Below, piece after piece: positions 1 to 8,998 of a stretch of DNA of 64,000 nucleotides. The stretch is from positions 62,001-126,000 of the forward strand of contig JAFKFI010000054.1 in assembly GCA_017307285.1 (NCBI GenBank), read 5' to 3'. Positions within the stretch are counted from its first letter, which is position 1. Each line of letters opens with the position of its first letter. The notes below the pieces were generated by a model. The model was not told where the DNA came from and made no database searches. It saw nothing but the letters and a program-made list of their open reading frames with translations. Source of the DNA: Alphaproteobacteria bacterium. GTDB lineage: Bacteria; Pseudomonadota; Alphaproteobacteria; Acetobacterales; Acetobacteraceae. The position numbers were made by a program, and so were the translations under genes.

Positions 1-558
1 TCGGCAACCATCCCTTGTGTCTCCGGGGGCACGCGCTGAGCGGCGTCGATCCTCGCGGGCCCAGTCGGGGCAAGTTCAGGATACCGATCGCCCGGCCTAC
101 CCGCGCCCGAGCGCGGGATCCGCGAGGGGCTTGGCGACGGCGAATATGCGGGGCACGCCCGCGTCAACGTCGCGCCCCGCCGCTGCAGCGTCACCAATGC
201 GAGGGCACCACCTCGCAGCGCGATGGTCTGAACCGCAGCCGGCGTGATTACTGGCACGGACGGTGCGTCATGGGTGACGGATGGCGCTCTCAAACGGGAT
301 CGTGCGCGTCGATCCGGCTTCGCACGCGATCCGCAGCGTCCACTCCCCGCTAACCTGACCGGGATCAGTCTCGATACCGCAACGTTCGCTCACGCAGGCA
401 CGCTCTGGTGCGCGTCTGCGACGCGCCGCGCGGCCACGCCGTCCTCCCGTCCTCTCGCCGCACTCTCCGGCGCCATTCGCAAGAAGGGCCGAGACACTGG
501 CGGGGAGGGCAGAAGGGAAGGGCAGGGAGAAGCCGCTACCGCTTGCGCTGGACGCGCC
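1..558. other. Left-edge region without an assignable gene
   Basis: I see no reading frame here with a convincing start, ribosome site or family signature. Open frames exist on both strands, but they are arginine, alanine and proline rich and look like GC-driven shadows. It may hold the decayed 3' end of a gene lying outside the window. Confidence 0.4.
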
Positions 559-609
559 GCAAGGGACGCCGCTGCACGCCCGCCGCCGGAAGCCCGGCGG
601 CGCCCTTGC
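559..609 (+). promoter_or_regulatory. Leader hairpin, copy 1 (upstream of TOPRIM gene)
   Basis: The arms GCAAGGG and CCCTTGC pair across a GC-rich loop. The hairpin lies about 100 bp before the DUF3991/TOPRIM gene. It is the first of six hairpins of the same design in this window, all on the coding strand upstream of accessory genes. It could be a transcriptional or single-strand promoter structure or a 5' UTR element; the function is inferred only from its repetition. Confidence 0.55.
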
Positions 610-712
610 CCCGCGTCCGCTTCGCGGTCGCCGGGTCGCATGGGAGCGAGGTGAGGAGGATGGCGAAGGGCCAGGCCACGCATTCGCTCCACGCGATCAG
701 GAGCACCGTGTC

Positions 713-1651
713 ATGGCCGGTCAGGATACCGAGCTCGATGAATTCCGGAGTAGGGTCAGCTGCGCGGCGCTCCTCGAGGGGTGGCCTCTGGCGTGGCGGC
801 TGGACCGCGGGGGCAGCACCCGCCGCGCGCTGAAATACCGCCGCGGCGAGGGCGAGATCGTCATCGTCAACCACGACGGCCGCGGCTGGTGGGATCCGCA
901 TAGCTCGGCGAAGGGCGACGTGTTCGATCTGGTGCAGCATCTCGATCCCAACCTCAATTTCGGCCAGGTCCGCCAAGTCCTCCGGCGGTTCGTGGGAATC
1001 GCCCCCACCTTCCAGGCGGCCCTGCGCGTGGATCGGCGCACCGGTCCCGACCGGCCGCTGCCGGCGCGATGGCGCGCGCGACCGCGCCTGCGTCAGGGTT
1101 TTCCGGTCTGGCGCTATCTGACCCAGGAGCGATGCTTGCCGGCGGGCGTCCTCCAGGCGGCCGACGCGGCCGACGTCGTGCGGGAAGGGCCGTATGGCAG
1201 CGCCTGGTTTGCGCACCGGGGCGATACCGGTCAGGTGAGTCATATCGAGATCCGCGGGCCGGATTTCAAAGGATCGCTGCGCGGCGGATGCAAGACGCTG
1301 TTCCGTCTGCCCGGCGCCGGCCAGAACGTGACTCGGATCGTTGTGACCGAGGCGCCGATTGATGCGCTCAGCCTGGCCGCGATCGAGGACATCCGAGCGG
1401 ACACGATCTATGCCGCGACCGGCGGCGGCATGGGGCCGGGCACCGAGCAGGCAATCGAGCGGATGCTTCTCGCCATCGCCGGCCGCTCGGGCGCCACGCT
1501 GGCTAGCGCCACCGACGCCAACGCGGCGGGCGATCGATACGCCGAACGCCACGCCGAACTGGCCATGGCGGCCAGCGTGCCGTTCGCACGGCTTCGGCCC
1601 ACCATCGGCACCGACTGGAACGATGAGCTGAAGCATAGGAGGGCAGCATGA
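713..1651 (+). CDS. DUF3991 and TOPRIM domain protein (primase-like)
   Basis: This 312-residue protein has an N-terminal DUF3991-like part (about residues 10-100) and a C-terminal TOPRIM fold (about 205-305). TOPRIM signatures are the acidic VVTEAPIDAL segment (E213, D217) and a later acidic pair around D268 and D274. The C-terminal TDWNDEL motif is typical of these plasmid and ICE proteins. TOPRIM domains bind metal and act in primases, topoisomerases and nucleases; a role in priming or replication of transferred DNA is likely but unproven. The stop overlaps the start of the next gene (ATGA), so the two are translationally coupled. A repeated hairpin leader precedes it. The start ATG is weakly supported by a ribosome site. 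Confidence 0.8.
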   Translation: MAGQDTELDEFRSRVSCAALLEGWPLAWRLDRGGSTRRALKYRRGEGEIVIVNHDGRGWWDPHSSAKGDVFDLVQHLDPNLNFGQVRQVLRRFVGIAPTFQAALRVDRRTGPDRPLPARWRARPRLRQGFPVWRYLTQERCLPAGVLQAADAADVVREGPYGSAWFAHRGDTGQVSHIEIRGPDFKGSLRGGCKTLFRLPGAGQNVTRIVVTEAPIDALSLAAIEDIRADTIYAATGGGMGPGTEQAIERMLLAIAGRSGATLASATDANAAGDRYAERHAELAMAASVPFARLRPTIGTDWNDELKHRRAA

Positions 1652-2286
1652 GCCACGAACGCGCCTGGATCCTGCTGCCATCGGGACGGCGTCTCGACTT
1701 GCTCTCCCCTGATCCGCTCGCGTGGACCGACCGTGACCTGGCGATCGGGCTGTCGCGCACGTATCGTTGGGCGGGCTATTCCGCCTGGGATCTGCCGTTG
1801 TCGGTCGCCCAGCACAGCCTCACCGTATTGGCGCTGTGCGAAGCCGCACCGGGGCCACGGTTGACCCCGGCGGAAGCGCTGCGCGAGTTGTTGCACGATG
1901 CCGTGGAGGCCCTGATGGGCGGGTGGGATCCCATCACGCCGCTCAAGCCCCATCTCGGCGACGGCTTCACCCGGCTTGTCGAGCGCCCGCAGGAGGCGGT
2001 GGACACCCGTTACGCGCTGCCGCCCTGGACGGACGAGAGCCATGCCCGCCACAAGCGGGCCGATCGCCTCGCCGCCGCCAGTGAAGCCCACCACGTCGCC
2101 GGTTGGAGCCGCGCGGCCATGCGCGAGCACCTCGGGATCACCCTGGAACCCGTCGCCCACGACCCGCTGCGGCGGGCGGGCCGGCCGGATTGGGAACCCT
2201 GGCCACCGAGGATTGCCGAGGAGCGGTTCCTTGGTGCACTCCAGGGTCTCTCGGCTGCGGCGGGTCGAGTCCTGACCGGCGATTGA
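1648..2286 (+). CDS. HD-domain phosphohydrolase (YfbR-like)
   Basis: A 212-residue HD-superfamily protein. The metal ligands are visible as H56 (AQHSLTV), H83-D84 (LLHDAVEAL) and D139 (KRADRL), the layout of YfbR-type 5'-deoxynucleotidases and related metal-dependent phosphohydrolases. The GWDPITPLK segment after the HD pair also fits that family. It overlaps the TOPRIM gene by 4 bp and lies just upstream of ribonucleotide reductase. This arrangement suggests a job in nucleotide-pool control, perhaps removing phosphate from dNMPs or damaged nucleotides. The substrate cannot be told from sequence. Confidence 0.75.
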   Translation: MSHERAWILLPSGRRLDLLSPDPLAWTDRDLAIGLSRTYRWAGYSAWDLPLSVAQHSLTVLALCEAAPGPRLTPAEALRELLHDAVEALMGGWDPITPLKPHLGDGFTRLVERPQEAVDTRYALPPWTDESHARHKRADRLAAASEAHHVAGWSRAAMREHLGITLEPVAHDPLRRAGRPDWEPWPPRIAEERFLGALQGLSAAAGRVLTGD

Positions 2287-2356
2287 TGGCCGCTCGAAGC
2301 CAGGCCCGTCGAGCGCTGCCACTCCGGAGCGAGCGGGCCTCGCAGCCCCTCCCGCC

Positions 2357-2409
2357 GCAAGGGTCGGGCGCTTTCGCTTCCGCCACCGCCATCGCCACGG
2401 CGCCCTTGC
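2357..2409 (+). promoter_or_regulatory. Leader hairpin, copy 2 (upstream of nrdJ)
   Basis: The GCAAGGG and CCCTTGC arms are 53 bp apart end to end, almost the same span as copy 1. The hairpin ends 68 bp before the nrdJ ATG. It lies in the gap between the HD gene and nrdJ, which suggests that nrdJ has its own expression signal. Confidence 0.55.
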
Positions 2410-2477
2410 GCCGGTCACGGGCGTGCGGCCAGGAGGGGGATGGCTCGGAGGGTGCGAGGAAGAGGGTCTACGGCATC

Positions 2478-4760
2478 ATGGACATGAACATCGAAACACG
2501 CATCGAATCAGCCGCCGATCGCGTCGCGCCGATCTCGCGCCAGATCTGGGACGCCAAGTATCGTCTGAAAGCGCCGGACGGCACGCCGATCGACCAGGCG
2601 ATCGAGGACACCTGGCGCCGCGTGGCCCGCGCCCTCGTGGCCGCGGAAGCCGAGCCCAGCCAATGGACACAGCCGTTCTATGAGGCCTTGAGGGATTTCC
2701 GGTTCCTGCCGGCCGGCCGCATCCTGTCGGGCGCCGGCAGCGACCGCCGCGTGACACTGTTCAACTGCTTCGTCATGGGCGACATCGCCGACGATCTGGG
2801 CAGCATCTTCGAGCATCTGCGCGAAGCCGCGCTGACCATGCAGCAGGGCGGCGGCATCGGCTACGACTTCTCCTCGCTGCGGCCGAAGGGGGCGCCGGTC
2901 AGGGGCGTCGGCGCCGACGCGTCGGGTCCACTGTCGTTCATGGACGTGTGGGACAGCATGTGCCGCACCATCATGTCCGCCGGCGCGCGCCGCGGGGCGA
3001 TGATGGCGACGATGCGGTGCGATCATCCCGACATCGAAGATTTTGTCGCGGCCAAGCGCCAGGCGGGGCGGCTGCGCAATTTCAACGTTTCGGTCCTGGC
3101 GACCGATCCGTTCATGGCGGCCGTCCAGGCGGATGCCGACTGGCCGCTGGTGTTCGGCGGCAAGACCTACAAGACCGTGCGCGCCCGCGCGCTGTTCGAC
3201 AGCATCACGCGCGCCACCTACGACTATGCCGAGCCAGGCGTGATCTTCATCGACCGGATCAACGCCCGCAACAATCTTGCCTATTGCGAGGACATCCGCT
3301 CGACCAATCCCTGCGGTGAGCAGCCGCTGCCGCCCTATGGCGCCTGCTTGCTCGGCTCGATCAACCTGGCACGCCTGGTGCGTGGGCCGTTCACGCCGGA
3401 GTCCCATCTCGACGCGGCGGAGCTCGCCGATCTGGTGGCGGTCGCCATCCGCATGATGGACAACACGATCGACATGTCCGGCTTTCCGCTGGAAGCGCAG
3501 CGCCAGGAAGCGCTCGCCAAGCGCCGCATCGGACTGGGGGTGACCGGCCTGGCCGACGCGCTGATGATGGTGGGCCTGCGCTACGGCTCCGTCGAGGCGG
3601 CGGAGCGGGCAGGGGAGTGGGCGCGTCAGATCAGCCGGGCGGCCTATCGGACGTCGGCCCTCCTGGCGCAGGAGAAGGGCGCCTTTCCGCTGTTCGACCG
3701 GGACGCCTACCTCGCCAGCGAGACCGTGCACGAACTGGACGAGGATGTGCGCGACCTGATCGCCGAGCACGGCATCCGCAACGCCCTGCTCACCTCGGTG
3801 GCGCCGACCGGCACGATCTCGCTGGTGGCCGACAATGTATCGAGCGGCATCGAACCGGTGTTCGCACTGGCTTACACCCGCAAGGTGCTGCAGCCAGACG
3901 GATCGAAGATCGAGGAAGAGGTGTCTGACTATGCACTGCGCCGTTTTCGCGCGATCCACGGCGACACCGCCGTGCTCCCCGCCCATTTCGTCACCGCCCA
4001 GGATCTGACGCCAGCGGAGCATGTGCGGATGCAGGCGGCGGTGCAGCGCTACGTGGACAGCGCGATCTCCAAGACGGTGAACGTCCCCGAGGCTATCAGC
4101 TTCGAGGCCTTCCAGGAGGTCTATCTCGACGCCTATCGCAGCGGCTGCAAGGGTTGCACCACCTACCGGCCGAACAGCATCACCGGATCCGTGCTGGAGG
4201 TGACGTCGGCCGAGCTGTCGCCGCCGGCTGCCCCGGGCGCGAGTGACCTGATGCGGCGCGCCGACAAGCTGACCGGCGCCACCTACAAGCTGCGTTGGCC
4301 GGACAGTGAACACGCGATGTATGTGACGATCAACGACATCGAGCAGGATGGCGTGCGACGGCCCTTCGAAATCTTCGTCAACTCGAAGAACCTGGAGCAC
4401 TACGCCTGGGTCGTCGCGCTGACCCGGATGATCAGCGCGGTGTTCCGCCGTGGCGGCGAGGTCGCGTTCGTGGCCGAGGAACTGAAGCAGGTGTTCGACC
4501 CGCGGGGCGGCCAATGGATGAACGCCCGCTACGTGCCGTCGCTGGTCGCCGCGATCGGGGACATCCTCGAGCGCCACATGGTCGAGACCGGCTTCCTGGT
4601 GAAACCCGAGCCGCTGGACGCCGCCTCCCAGCCGGAGGCCAACACCGGGCGGACCAGCGGGCCGCTCGGCCCAGTCTGTCCGCGATGCAGCCAGCCGGGT
4701 CTGGTCAAGGAAGCGGGCTGCCTCACCTGTATTCACTGCGGCTGGTCGAGATGCAGCTGA
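2478..4760 (+). CDS. nrdJ: Adenosylcobalamin-dependent ribonucleotide reductase (class II)
   Basis: This 760-residue enzyme reduces ribonucleotides to deoxyribonucleotides using a B12-derived radical, with no need of oxygen or a second subunit. Active-site residues are visible: C97 (FNCFV), the radical-site loop NPCGE with N277, C279 and E281, and C290 as the disulfide partner. The C-terminus has a zinc-ribbon-like CPRC...CIHCGWSRC, typical of the NrdJ tail used for re-reduction. The frame is open back to 2103, but that extension is low-complexity and antisense-like, so I chose the ATG at 2478, preceded by GAGGAAGAGGG. NrdJ on a mobile element is cargo that could help replication of incoming DNA or growth of the host under low oxygen. 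Confidence 0.93.
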   Translation: MDMNIETRIESAADRVAPISRQIWDAKYRLKAPDGTPIDQAIEDTWRRVARALVAAEAEPSQWTQPFYEALRDFRFLPAGRILSGAGSDRRVTLFNCFVMGDIADDLGSIFEHLREAALTMQQGGGIGYDFSSLRPKGAPVRGVGADASGPLSFMDVWDSMCRTIMSAGARRGAMMATMRCDHPDIEDFVAAKRQAGRLRNFNVSVLATDPFMAAVQADADWPLVFGGKTYKTVRARALFDSITRATYDYAEPGVIFIDRINARNNLAYCEDIRSTNPCGEQPLPPYGACLLGSINLARLVRGPFTPESHLDAAELADLVAVAIRMMDNTIDMSGFPLEAQRQEALAKRRIGLGVTGLADALMMVGLRYGSVEAAERAGEWARQISRAAYRTSALLAQEKGAFPLFDRDAYLASETVHELDEDVRDLIAEHGIRNALLTSVAPTGTISLVADNVSSGIEPVFALAYTRKVLQPDGSKIEEEVSDYALRRFRAIHGDTAVLPAHFVTAQDLTPAEHVRMQAAVQRYVDSAISKTVNVPEAISFEAFQEVYLDAYRSGCKGCTTYRPNSITGSVLEVTSAELSPPAAPGASDLMRRADKLTGATYKLRWPDSEHAMYVTINDIEQDGVRRPFEIFVNSKNLEHYAWVVALTRMISAVFRRGGEVAFVAEELKQVFDPRGGQWMNARYVPSLVAAIGDILERHMVETGFLVKPEPLDAASQPEANTGRTSGPLGPVCPRCSQPGLVKEAGCLTCIHCGWSRCS

Positions 4761-4817
4761 ATCACGCGGCGGCCCCGGACGCGGACATCGACGGTCCGCC
4801 CCGGATCAGCCGCAGAA

Positions 4818-5025
4818 GTGCCGCCGAACGCGGCGATACGGGAGTACGAGACGCGGCGCTGCGATGTCTGCCAGGGCCGTTACCCGCCGTTCGGCTTCGG
4901 TCCGCCGCTGACGCGGCCGGGCCAGACCATTTGCGCCCCGCGTCACCCATCGCCGCGAAATCGAACGCATGCTGAGTCGAAGGCAGACGACCACGGTCGG
5001 ACACGCACAACCGGCCTTGCTTTGA
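4818..5025 (+). pseudogene. Small zinc-finger-like protein, frameshifted
   Basis: Two frames must be joined to give a sensible small protein. The first contains YETRRCDVCQGRYPPFGF and a PGQTI segment; the second gives REIERMLSRRQTTT and a stop near 5025. The switch lies near 4940. The first part resembles a small CxxC-containing family that I recall from alphaproteobacterial plasmids, but I cannot name it. A GTG near 4816 could be the start. It could also be two unrelated short frames. Confidence 0.4.
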
Positions 5026-5140
5026 CGGAAGGCAATGGCGGAAACCATTCGATTGCCGCAGCAACGATCGCCCGTGCGCCACAGTTGCGGCGACGCGGCG
5101 GCGAGTGTAGGAAACGAGCAAACATTTCCGGGGGTCGAGA

Positions 5141-5399
5141 ATGAGCAAAGCCTTCATCGCCGCCACCATTCAAGATTCCACGGGCTGCACCGGCGTGAGC
5201 GCCCGGCGCGCTGATTTCAGCCATCGTCAAGCAGATGAAGCGGGATGGCGGGTTCACCTTGCCGGGCTTCGGAACCTTCCGGGTCGCGAAGACCAAGGCC
5301 CGCAAAGCGCTCAATCCGCGAACCGGCGAGGCAATCAAGGTGAAGGCCGGGAAAACCGTCCGCTTCAAGGCAAGCCCAACACTCAAGAAAGCCGTCTGA
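5141..5399 (+). pseudogene. HU-family DNA-binding protein, frameshifted
   Basis: Joining two frames gives an 85-residue HU/IHF-like protein. The N-terminal helix MSKAFIAATIQDSTG is in the frame of the ATG at 5141. The rest, with the DNA-binding arm TLPGFGTFRVAKTKARKALN and the tail VRFKASPTLKKAV, is in the +1 frame to the stop at 5399. The break lies near 5204-5210, where one extra base or two missing bases explain the shift. HU proteins bend DNA and act in replication and recombination. As it stands the gene cannot make a full HU protein unless the ribosome shifts frame. It converges on the WGR gene. Confidence 0.75.
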
Positions 5400-5597
5400 C
5401 CACCACCTCTCCCGATAGCCCCGGCGGCGTTTCGCCCGCGCGATCATCGCCAGTGCGTTCACCGCCGCGCCATGGTCGGGATGCGGGTCCAGTCTGCGGC
5501 GGCCCTCGGTCCCGATGCGCCCCCACTGGCGCATGAGCAGCGCGCGACCGAACAGGTTCGGCCAAATCTCCAGCCTGTAGTAGCGCCACGCATTCAC
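5217..5597 (-). CDS. WGR-domain protein
   Basis: A 126-residue frame whose first 65 residues are a WGR domain (YRLEIWPNLFGRALLMRQWG, then TEGRRRLDPHPD and AKRRRGYRER). WGR domains bind nucleic acid and also occur in PARPs and in small stand-alone bacterial proteins. The true protein probably ends near 5400. The last 60 residues run antisense through the broken HU gene and look like read-through after loss of the original stop. The domain call is firm; the present C-terminus is doubtful. Confidence 0.65.
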   Translation of the reverse strand: MNAWRYYRLEIWPNLFGRALLMRQWGRIGTEGRRRLDPHPDHGAAVNALAMIARAKRRRGYRERWWSDGFLECWACLEADGFPGLHLDCLAGSRIERFAGLGLRDPEGSEARQGEPAIPLHLLDDG

Positions 5598-5747
5598 CTC
5601 TCTCGTACGGTCGCGCGGCGCGCCATGGGCCGAGTCTAGCAGCGTGATTCACGAATTCCAGCAAGATCGACGGCAATAACGACGGCGTCGAGGCGAAGGC
5701 TGAAAGCAAGAAGATGAAAAGGGGATGCCGCTTGCGAGCCCGCCGCT

Positions 5748-5860
5748 GCAAGGGTGCGTCGCTGCGCTCCCGGGCTTGCCACCCCACGCGATGACACCCG
5801 CCGCGCGTTGCGCGGCAGGCCCCGTCAGCGCACGGGGACCCCGGCCGCGCCCGCCCTTGC
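5748..5860 (+). promoter_or_regulatory. Leader hairpin, copy 3 (long loop)
   Basis: GCAAGGG and CCCTTGC arms are present with a longer, about 100-bp, loop. The hairpin ends 66 bp before the small membrane-protein gene. Downstream comes GGGTCTTCGAGGAG, and similar GGGTCTTS or AAGTCTTC stretches follow copies 5 and 6. This shared tail supports a common leader rather than a chance palindrome. The remaining 150 bp between 5598 and 5748 show nothing else I can name. Confidence 0.5.
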
Positions 5861-5926
5861 CCCGCCGTGCCCGAAGCAGCCTGCGGGGAGGGTCTTCGAG
5901 GAGAAGACCAGAAACAGGAGCGGCTC

Positions 5927-6061
5927 ATGGAAACCATCCGGAAGGGGCTCAAAGTCTGGGCGGGAGCGGCACTCCTCGCCCTCGTGGTCTACCTGATCCT
6001 ATCGGTTCCCGGCTTCGTGTCGGACAGGGACAGCACGGTTCCGGTCGCCCACCGCTGGTGA
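5927..6061 (+). CDS. Small single-span membrane protein
   Basis: A 44-residue protein starting METIRKGLKVWAGAAL and containing one clear transmembrane helix (about residues 11-31), followed by a short polar tail. I chose the ATG at 5927 because AGGAG sits six bases upstream. It is preceded by leader hairpin copy 3. No family is recognised. It may be an inner-membrane microprotein of the element. Confidence 0.55.
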   Translation: METIRKGLKVWAGAALLALVVYLILSVPGFVSDRDSTVPVAHRW

Positions 6062-6072
6062 CGGTGCGATGA

Positions 6073-6513
6073 GTGGGAACGATCGAGCCCGCTATGACGC
6101 GGACATCGCGCGCGCCCCTGCGGACACCCGGCGGCCATCTCAGCATCGGGCGCGGAGGCTTCACGCAGCACTCACGGCTGAGCGGATACGACTGCGACGT
6201 GATCAAGAAGGCGGCGATTGCCGCCGGACTGCCGGTGATCGACAGCCGCATGATCCCCTTCGAACTGGCCGCGAAGCTCGCGGTCGCCGGGCCGATGGTC
6301 GCGGTCAACGAGCCGGTGGGCCCACGACCCTGGCACGGGCTCTCCTATGCGCCCCTCGAGGCGGTTGCGGCGGCCTACCGCAAGGCCGGCGCCGAGGTCA
6401 CCAACATTCTCGAGCATCCGGAATACGACGCGATGTTCGACGCCGTGGCACCCGGCCCCGCGGCGGATCTCATCGAGTTCTGGCTCAACCATGTGCGCGC
6501 GCACGGCGCGTGA
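6073..6513 (+). CDS. Conserved hypothetical protein
   Basis: A 146-residue frame without a recognised domain. It has a mixed alpha/beta look with segments such as VIKKAAIAAGLPVIDSRMIP and AAYRKAGAEVTNILEHPEYD, and no signal peptide or membrane span. It sits 12 bp before a DUF6878-like gene, with DUF6915-like next, so the three likely form one transcript. The start is uncertain; the first 25 residues are low-complexity and an internal start is possible. Confidence 0.6.
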   Translation: MGTIEPAMTRTSRAPLRTPGGHLSIGRGGFTQHSRLSGYDCDVIKKAAIAAGLPVIDSRMIPFELAAKLAVAGPMVAVNEPVGPRPWHGLSYAPLEAVAAAYRKAGAEVTNILEHPEYDAMFDAVAPGPAADLIEFWLNHVRAHGA

Positions 6514-6525
6514 GAGGACACGCTC

Positions 6526-6981
6526 ATGAGCGACAATCAATTCACGGCCTATGAGGCAAGGTGCGCGGCCGTGGCCGCACTCGAAGCCGAGCACCTGCCC
6601 GCAAACAAAGCCTCCTTGTTCAATGCGCTCACGGCAGCAGGCATCGCCATGGTCATCGTTGGCTTCGACGGCTACGGAGACTCGGGGCAGATCGAAAGCA
6701 TCGACGTCTATGGCCCCGACAACACAGAAGCCCAACTGCCGGAAGCGACTATCGCGATGGCCGAAGTCACGTTCGACGGGCCGCGTGTCGTCATCGAGCA
6801 GCGCCGCCCGCGTGACGTCATTGAAGGCATGGCCTACGCGTTCCTTGAGCAAACGCATGACGGCTGGGAGAACAATGACGGCGCCTATGGCGAGTTCACC
6901 TTCGACGTCGCCGCGCGTTCGATCGCCCTCGACTACAACGAACGCTACACCGCGACCAATGACTACCAGCACGAGTTCTAG
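6526..6981 (+). CDS. DUF6878 family protein
   Basis: A 151-residue acidic protein. The hallmarks are FDGYGDSGQIESI in the middle and GWENNDGAYGEFTFDV near the end, followed by IALDYNERY. I recognise these from the DUF6878 family of plasmid and ICE proteins; the function is unknown. The start ATG has GAGAGGACAC upstream. It is tightly spaced with the genes on either side (12 bp and 9 bp), indicating an operon. Confidence 0.8.
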   Translation: MSDNQFTAYEARCAAVAALEAEHLPANKASLFNALTAAGIAMVIVGFDGYGDSGQIESIDVYGPDNTEAQLPEATIAMAEVTFDGPRVVIEQRRPRDVIEGMAYAFLEQTHDGWENNDGAYGEFTFDVAARSIALDYNERYTATNDYQHEF

Positions 6982-6990
6982 GAGGAGACC

Positions 6991-7368
6991 ATGGCGCACA
7001 GCTATCACCACGCCATCTCCTCCGCGCGAAAGTGGGGTGGCACGCCGGACGACTACCAGGCGGTTCATGACTGGCTCGACGGGTCGAAGCTCATCCTCGC
7101 GGATTTCCGGCATCGTGCTCTGCGGCACCACGCCGAGGGATGCTTTGCGGCCGAGGCGCTGTTCGGAACGACGATCGTCAATTCAACAGGCCGAGCCGTT
7201 CCGGTGCGCCTGATCGCAGAGCAGCACATCGTCGAGGATCTCGGCCGCATCCCCTCGTTCGCGGACTGGGCGCGCTGCATTCGGCCCGAGCCGTGGATGG
7301 GCCGGGTCGGCCAACGGCTGGACGGGATCGCGGCAGAGCACGCCCACAAGGAGATTCCAAAAGCGTGA
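6991..7368 (+). CDS. DUF6915 family protein
   Basis: A 125-residue protein with the pattern HAISSARKWGGTPDDY, DFRHRALRHHAEG and VRLIAEQHIVEDLGRIPS. I recognise this as the DUF6915 family, small soluble proteins often found beside DUF6878 on alphaproteobacterial elements. The histidine-rich RHRALRHHAEG could bind metal, but that is inference. AGGAGGAG lies just upstream of the ATG. The next 200 bp contain only short or broken frames and then a terminator. Confidence 0.75.
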   Translation: MAHSYHHAISSARKWGGTPDDYQAVHDWLDGSKLILADFRHRALRHHAEGCFAAEALFGTTIVNSTGRAVPVRLIAEQHIVEDLGRIPSFADWARCIRPEPWMGRVGQRLDGIAAEHAHKEIPKA

Positions 7369-7546
7369 CCTCGCCCGTCTCCGCTTCACGCTCGAAACCA
7401 TCCGTCAACTTGGAGATGGCGTGGCGCGTGTCCTTCGTGTCGGCCCAGAGCATCATGGCTGGTACGCAGGCGCGCGGCCCCTGAACGGACAAGCCGTGCG
7501 GCCCAGCTGAGCCGCGTAGCACTCCGTGTCCTCCACCAAAAACCCG

Positions 7547-7569
7547 AGACCCGCCACGCGCGGGTCTTT
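7547..7569 (+). terminator. Rho-independent terminator-like hairpin
   Basis: A perfect 8-bp stem (AGACCCGC/GCGGGTCT) with loop CACGC is followed by TTT. It lies after the DUF6878/DUF6915 cluster and 20 bp before the next start, so it probably ends the upstream transcript. Confidence 0.6.
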
Positions 7570-7588
7570 GCATGTCTGGAGCACCGCC

Positions 7589-8047
7589 ATGGCCGACTAC
7601 TTCGTCCAGTTTTCGTGCATTCTCGACGTCGGCTCCGCCGAGAACGTTCTCTACGCGCACGGCATCGTCGGCGATCTGCCGGCTCACCTCGACCTCGATG
7701 ACTACGACGATCTGGGGTTTCAGATGGAAGCCGATCCCGACAGCGGAGCGGGAGCGTTGTGGCTTCACGCCGGCCCATACGGAGAGCCGGAACACGTCAT
7801 CGCCTTTGTGTTGCGCTGCGCCGAGACGTTCAACCTGACTGGCCTGTGGGGCTTTTGCTGGGCGCTGACGTGTTCCAAGCCGCGTCTGGACGCTTTTGGC
7901 GGCGGTGCACAGCTCATCGACCTCGGCAAGCGCCAGTCCGTCGCATGGGTGGATTGCGAGCACTGGCTTGCGCAGCATTTGGTCGATCCGGCAGACGCCG
8001 CAGCGGCGACCACCACGGGCGTCGCCGATACGGGAGCAGACGCATGA
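7589..8047 (+). CDS. Conserved hypothetical protein
   Basis: A 152-residue acidic protein from the ATG at 7589. The frame is open back to 7526, but the terminator hairpin overlaps that extension, so I rejected the earlier start. Visible segments are FVQFSCILDVGSAENVL, HVIAFVLRCAETFNLTGLWG and LTCSKPRLDAFGGGAQLIDL. I recall similar proteins from phages and plasmids but know no function. No membrane span or signal is seen. It lies just before the XF1762-like gene. Confidence 0.65.
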   Translation: MADYFVQFSCILDVGSAENVLYAHGIVGDLPAHLDLDDYDDLGFQMEADPDSGAGALWLHAGPYGEPEHVIAFVLRCAETFNLTGLWGFCWALTCSKPRLDAFGGGAQLIDLGKRQSVAWVDCEHWLAQHLVDPADAAAATTTGVADTGADA

Positions 8048-8065
8048 TGCCGCCGCTTCCTCGAC

Positions 8066-8998
8066 GTGACCAGCGGTCATCTCGCGCCCGACACCTGGTG
8101 CTGGCGTGACATGCCACGGAAGGCAGAGACGCGCCTGGTTACCCCGACCTGTGTGTTCTGCGGTGAGCCGGAGCGTGTGGACATGTTGGAGATGTGGTCC
8201 AGCCATGAATTCATGCTGGAGTGCTGCTGCGAAGGAATGCACGAAACCGTTGCGCGCGAGATGGCTGATGATCCGGCCTGGGCTCGTACGCTCCTTCGGC
8301 ATGTCGGAGTTGAGGAGATCACCGGTTACGAACTCCGCCGCCTGGCGGACAATGGCTGTTGCGGGATGATATTGGACTGGAAACTGGAACTCCGGGCCGT
8401 TCCCTTTGCAACGGCGCGGACATTTATCGACCGGCACCACGCCCACTGTGATGCGCCGGCCGCTTGGCGCTTCGGCACAAGCTGCTGGAACGGCGGCACG
8501 ATGATTGGCGTCGTCACCGTCGGCAACCCCGTTGCGCGGGGCCTCTGCAAGCGCGGTGTACTCGAAGTCAACCGCCTCTGCATCCGGCGCGACATTCCCC
8601 GAGCGCTGGCAGGGAATGCGGCATCCAAGCTGTACGGGTGGAGTGCGCGTGAAGCGGAATGTCGTGGCTGGTCGCATATCGTGACCTACACGCGCGCCGA
8701 CGAGGACGGCACCTCAATCCAGGCCGCGGGCTGGACGAAGGAAGCGACCGTGCGGGGACGCGGCTGGCACAGCCGACGGCGCAACCGGTCCAACCGCAAC
8801 GGGTTCATCGACAAGGTGCGTTGGGGCAAGGCACTCCGTGCCCGGGTGACCAAGCCTGACCGGCGCCCACCTCCCAACATCGGCATGTCCGCGAACATTG
8901 ACCAGGTTGACCGATGGCTGACCATCGGTGGACGGCCGGTAGATCTCCCGTTTGGCTGGCGCCGACGCTGTCGGTCCATGCTTTCGTCGGCACGATAG
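8066..8998 (+). CDS. XF1762-like protein with cysteine-rich N-terminus
   Basis: A 310-residue protein. Residues about 115-245 match the XF1762 family: RTFIDRHHAHCDAPAAWRFG, then GTMIGVVTVGNPVARGL, LEVNRLCIRR and HIVTYTRADEDGTSIQAAGW. This layout looks like a GNAT-type acyltransferase fold, but the family has no proven activity. The first 90 residues contain CVFCGEPERVD and a CCC cluster that could bind zinc; this is an added module. The last 40 residues look like read-through. An internal ATG at 8111 is another possible start. Confidence 0.7.
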   Translation: MTSGHLAPDTWCWRDMPRKAETRLVTPTCVFCGEPERVDMLEMWSSHEFMLECCCEGMHETVAREMADDPAWARTLLRHVGVEEITGYELRRLADNGCCGMILDWKLELRAVPFATARTFIDRHHAHCDAPAAWRFGTSCWNGGTMIGVVTVGNPVARGLCKRGVLEVNRLCIRRDIPRALAGNAASKLYGWSAREAECRGWSHIVTYTRADEDGTSIQAAGWTKEATVRGRGWHSRRRNRSNRNGFIDKVRWGKALRARVTKPDRRPPPNIGMSANIDQVDRWLTIGGRPVDLPFGWRRRCRSMLSSAR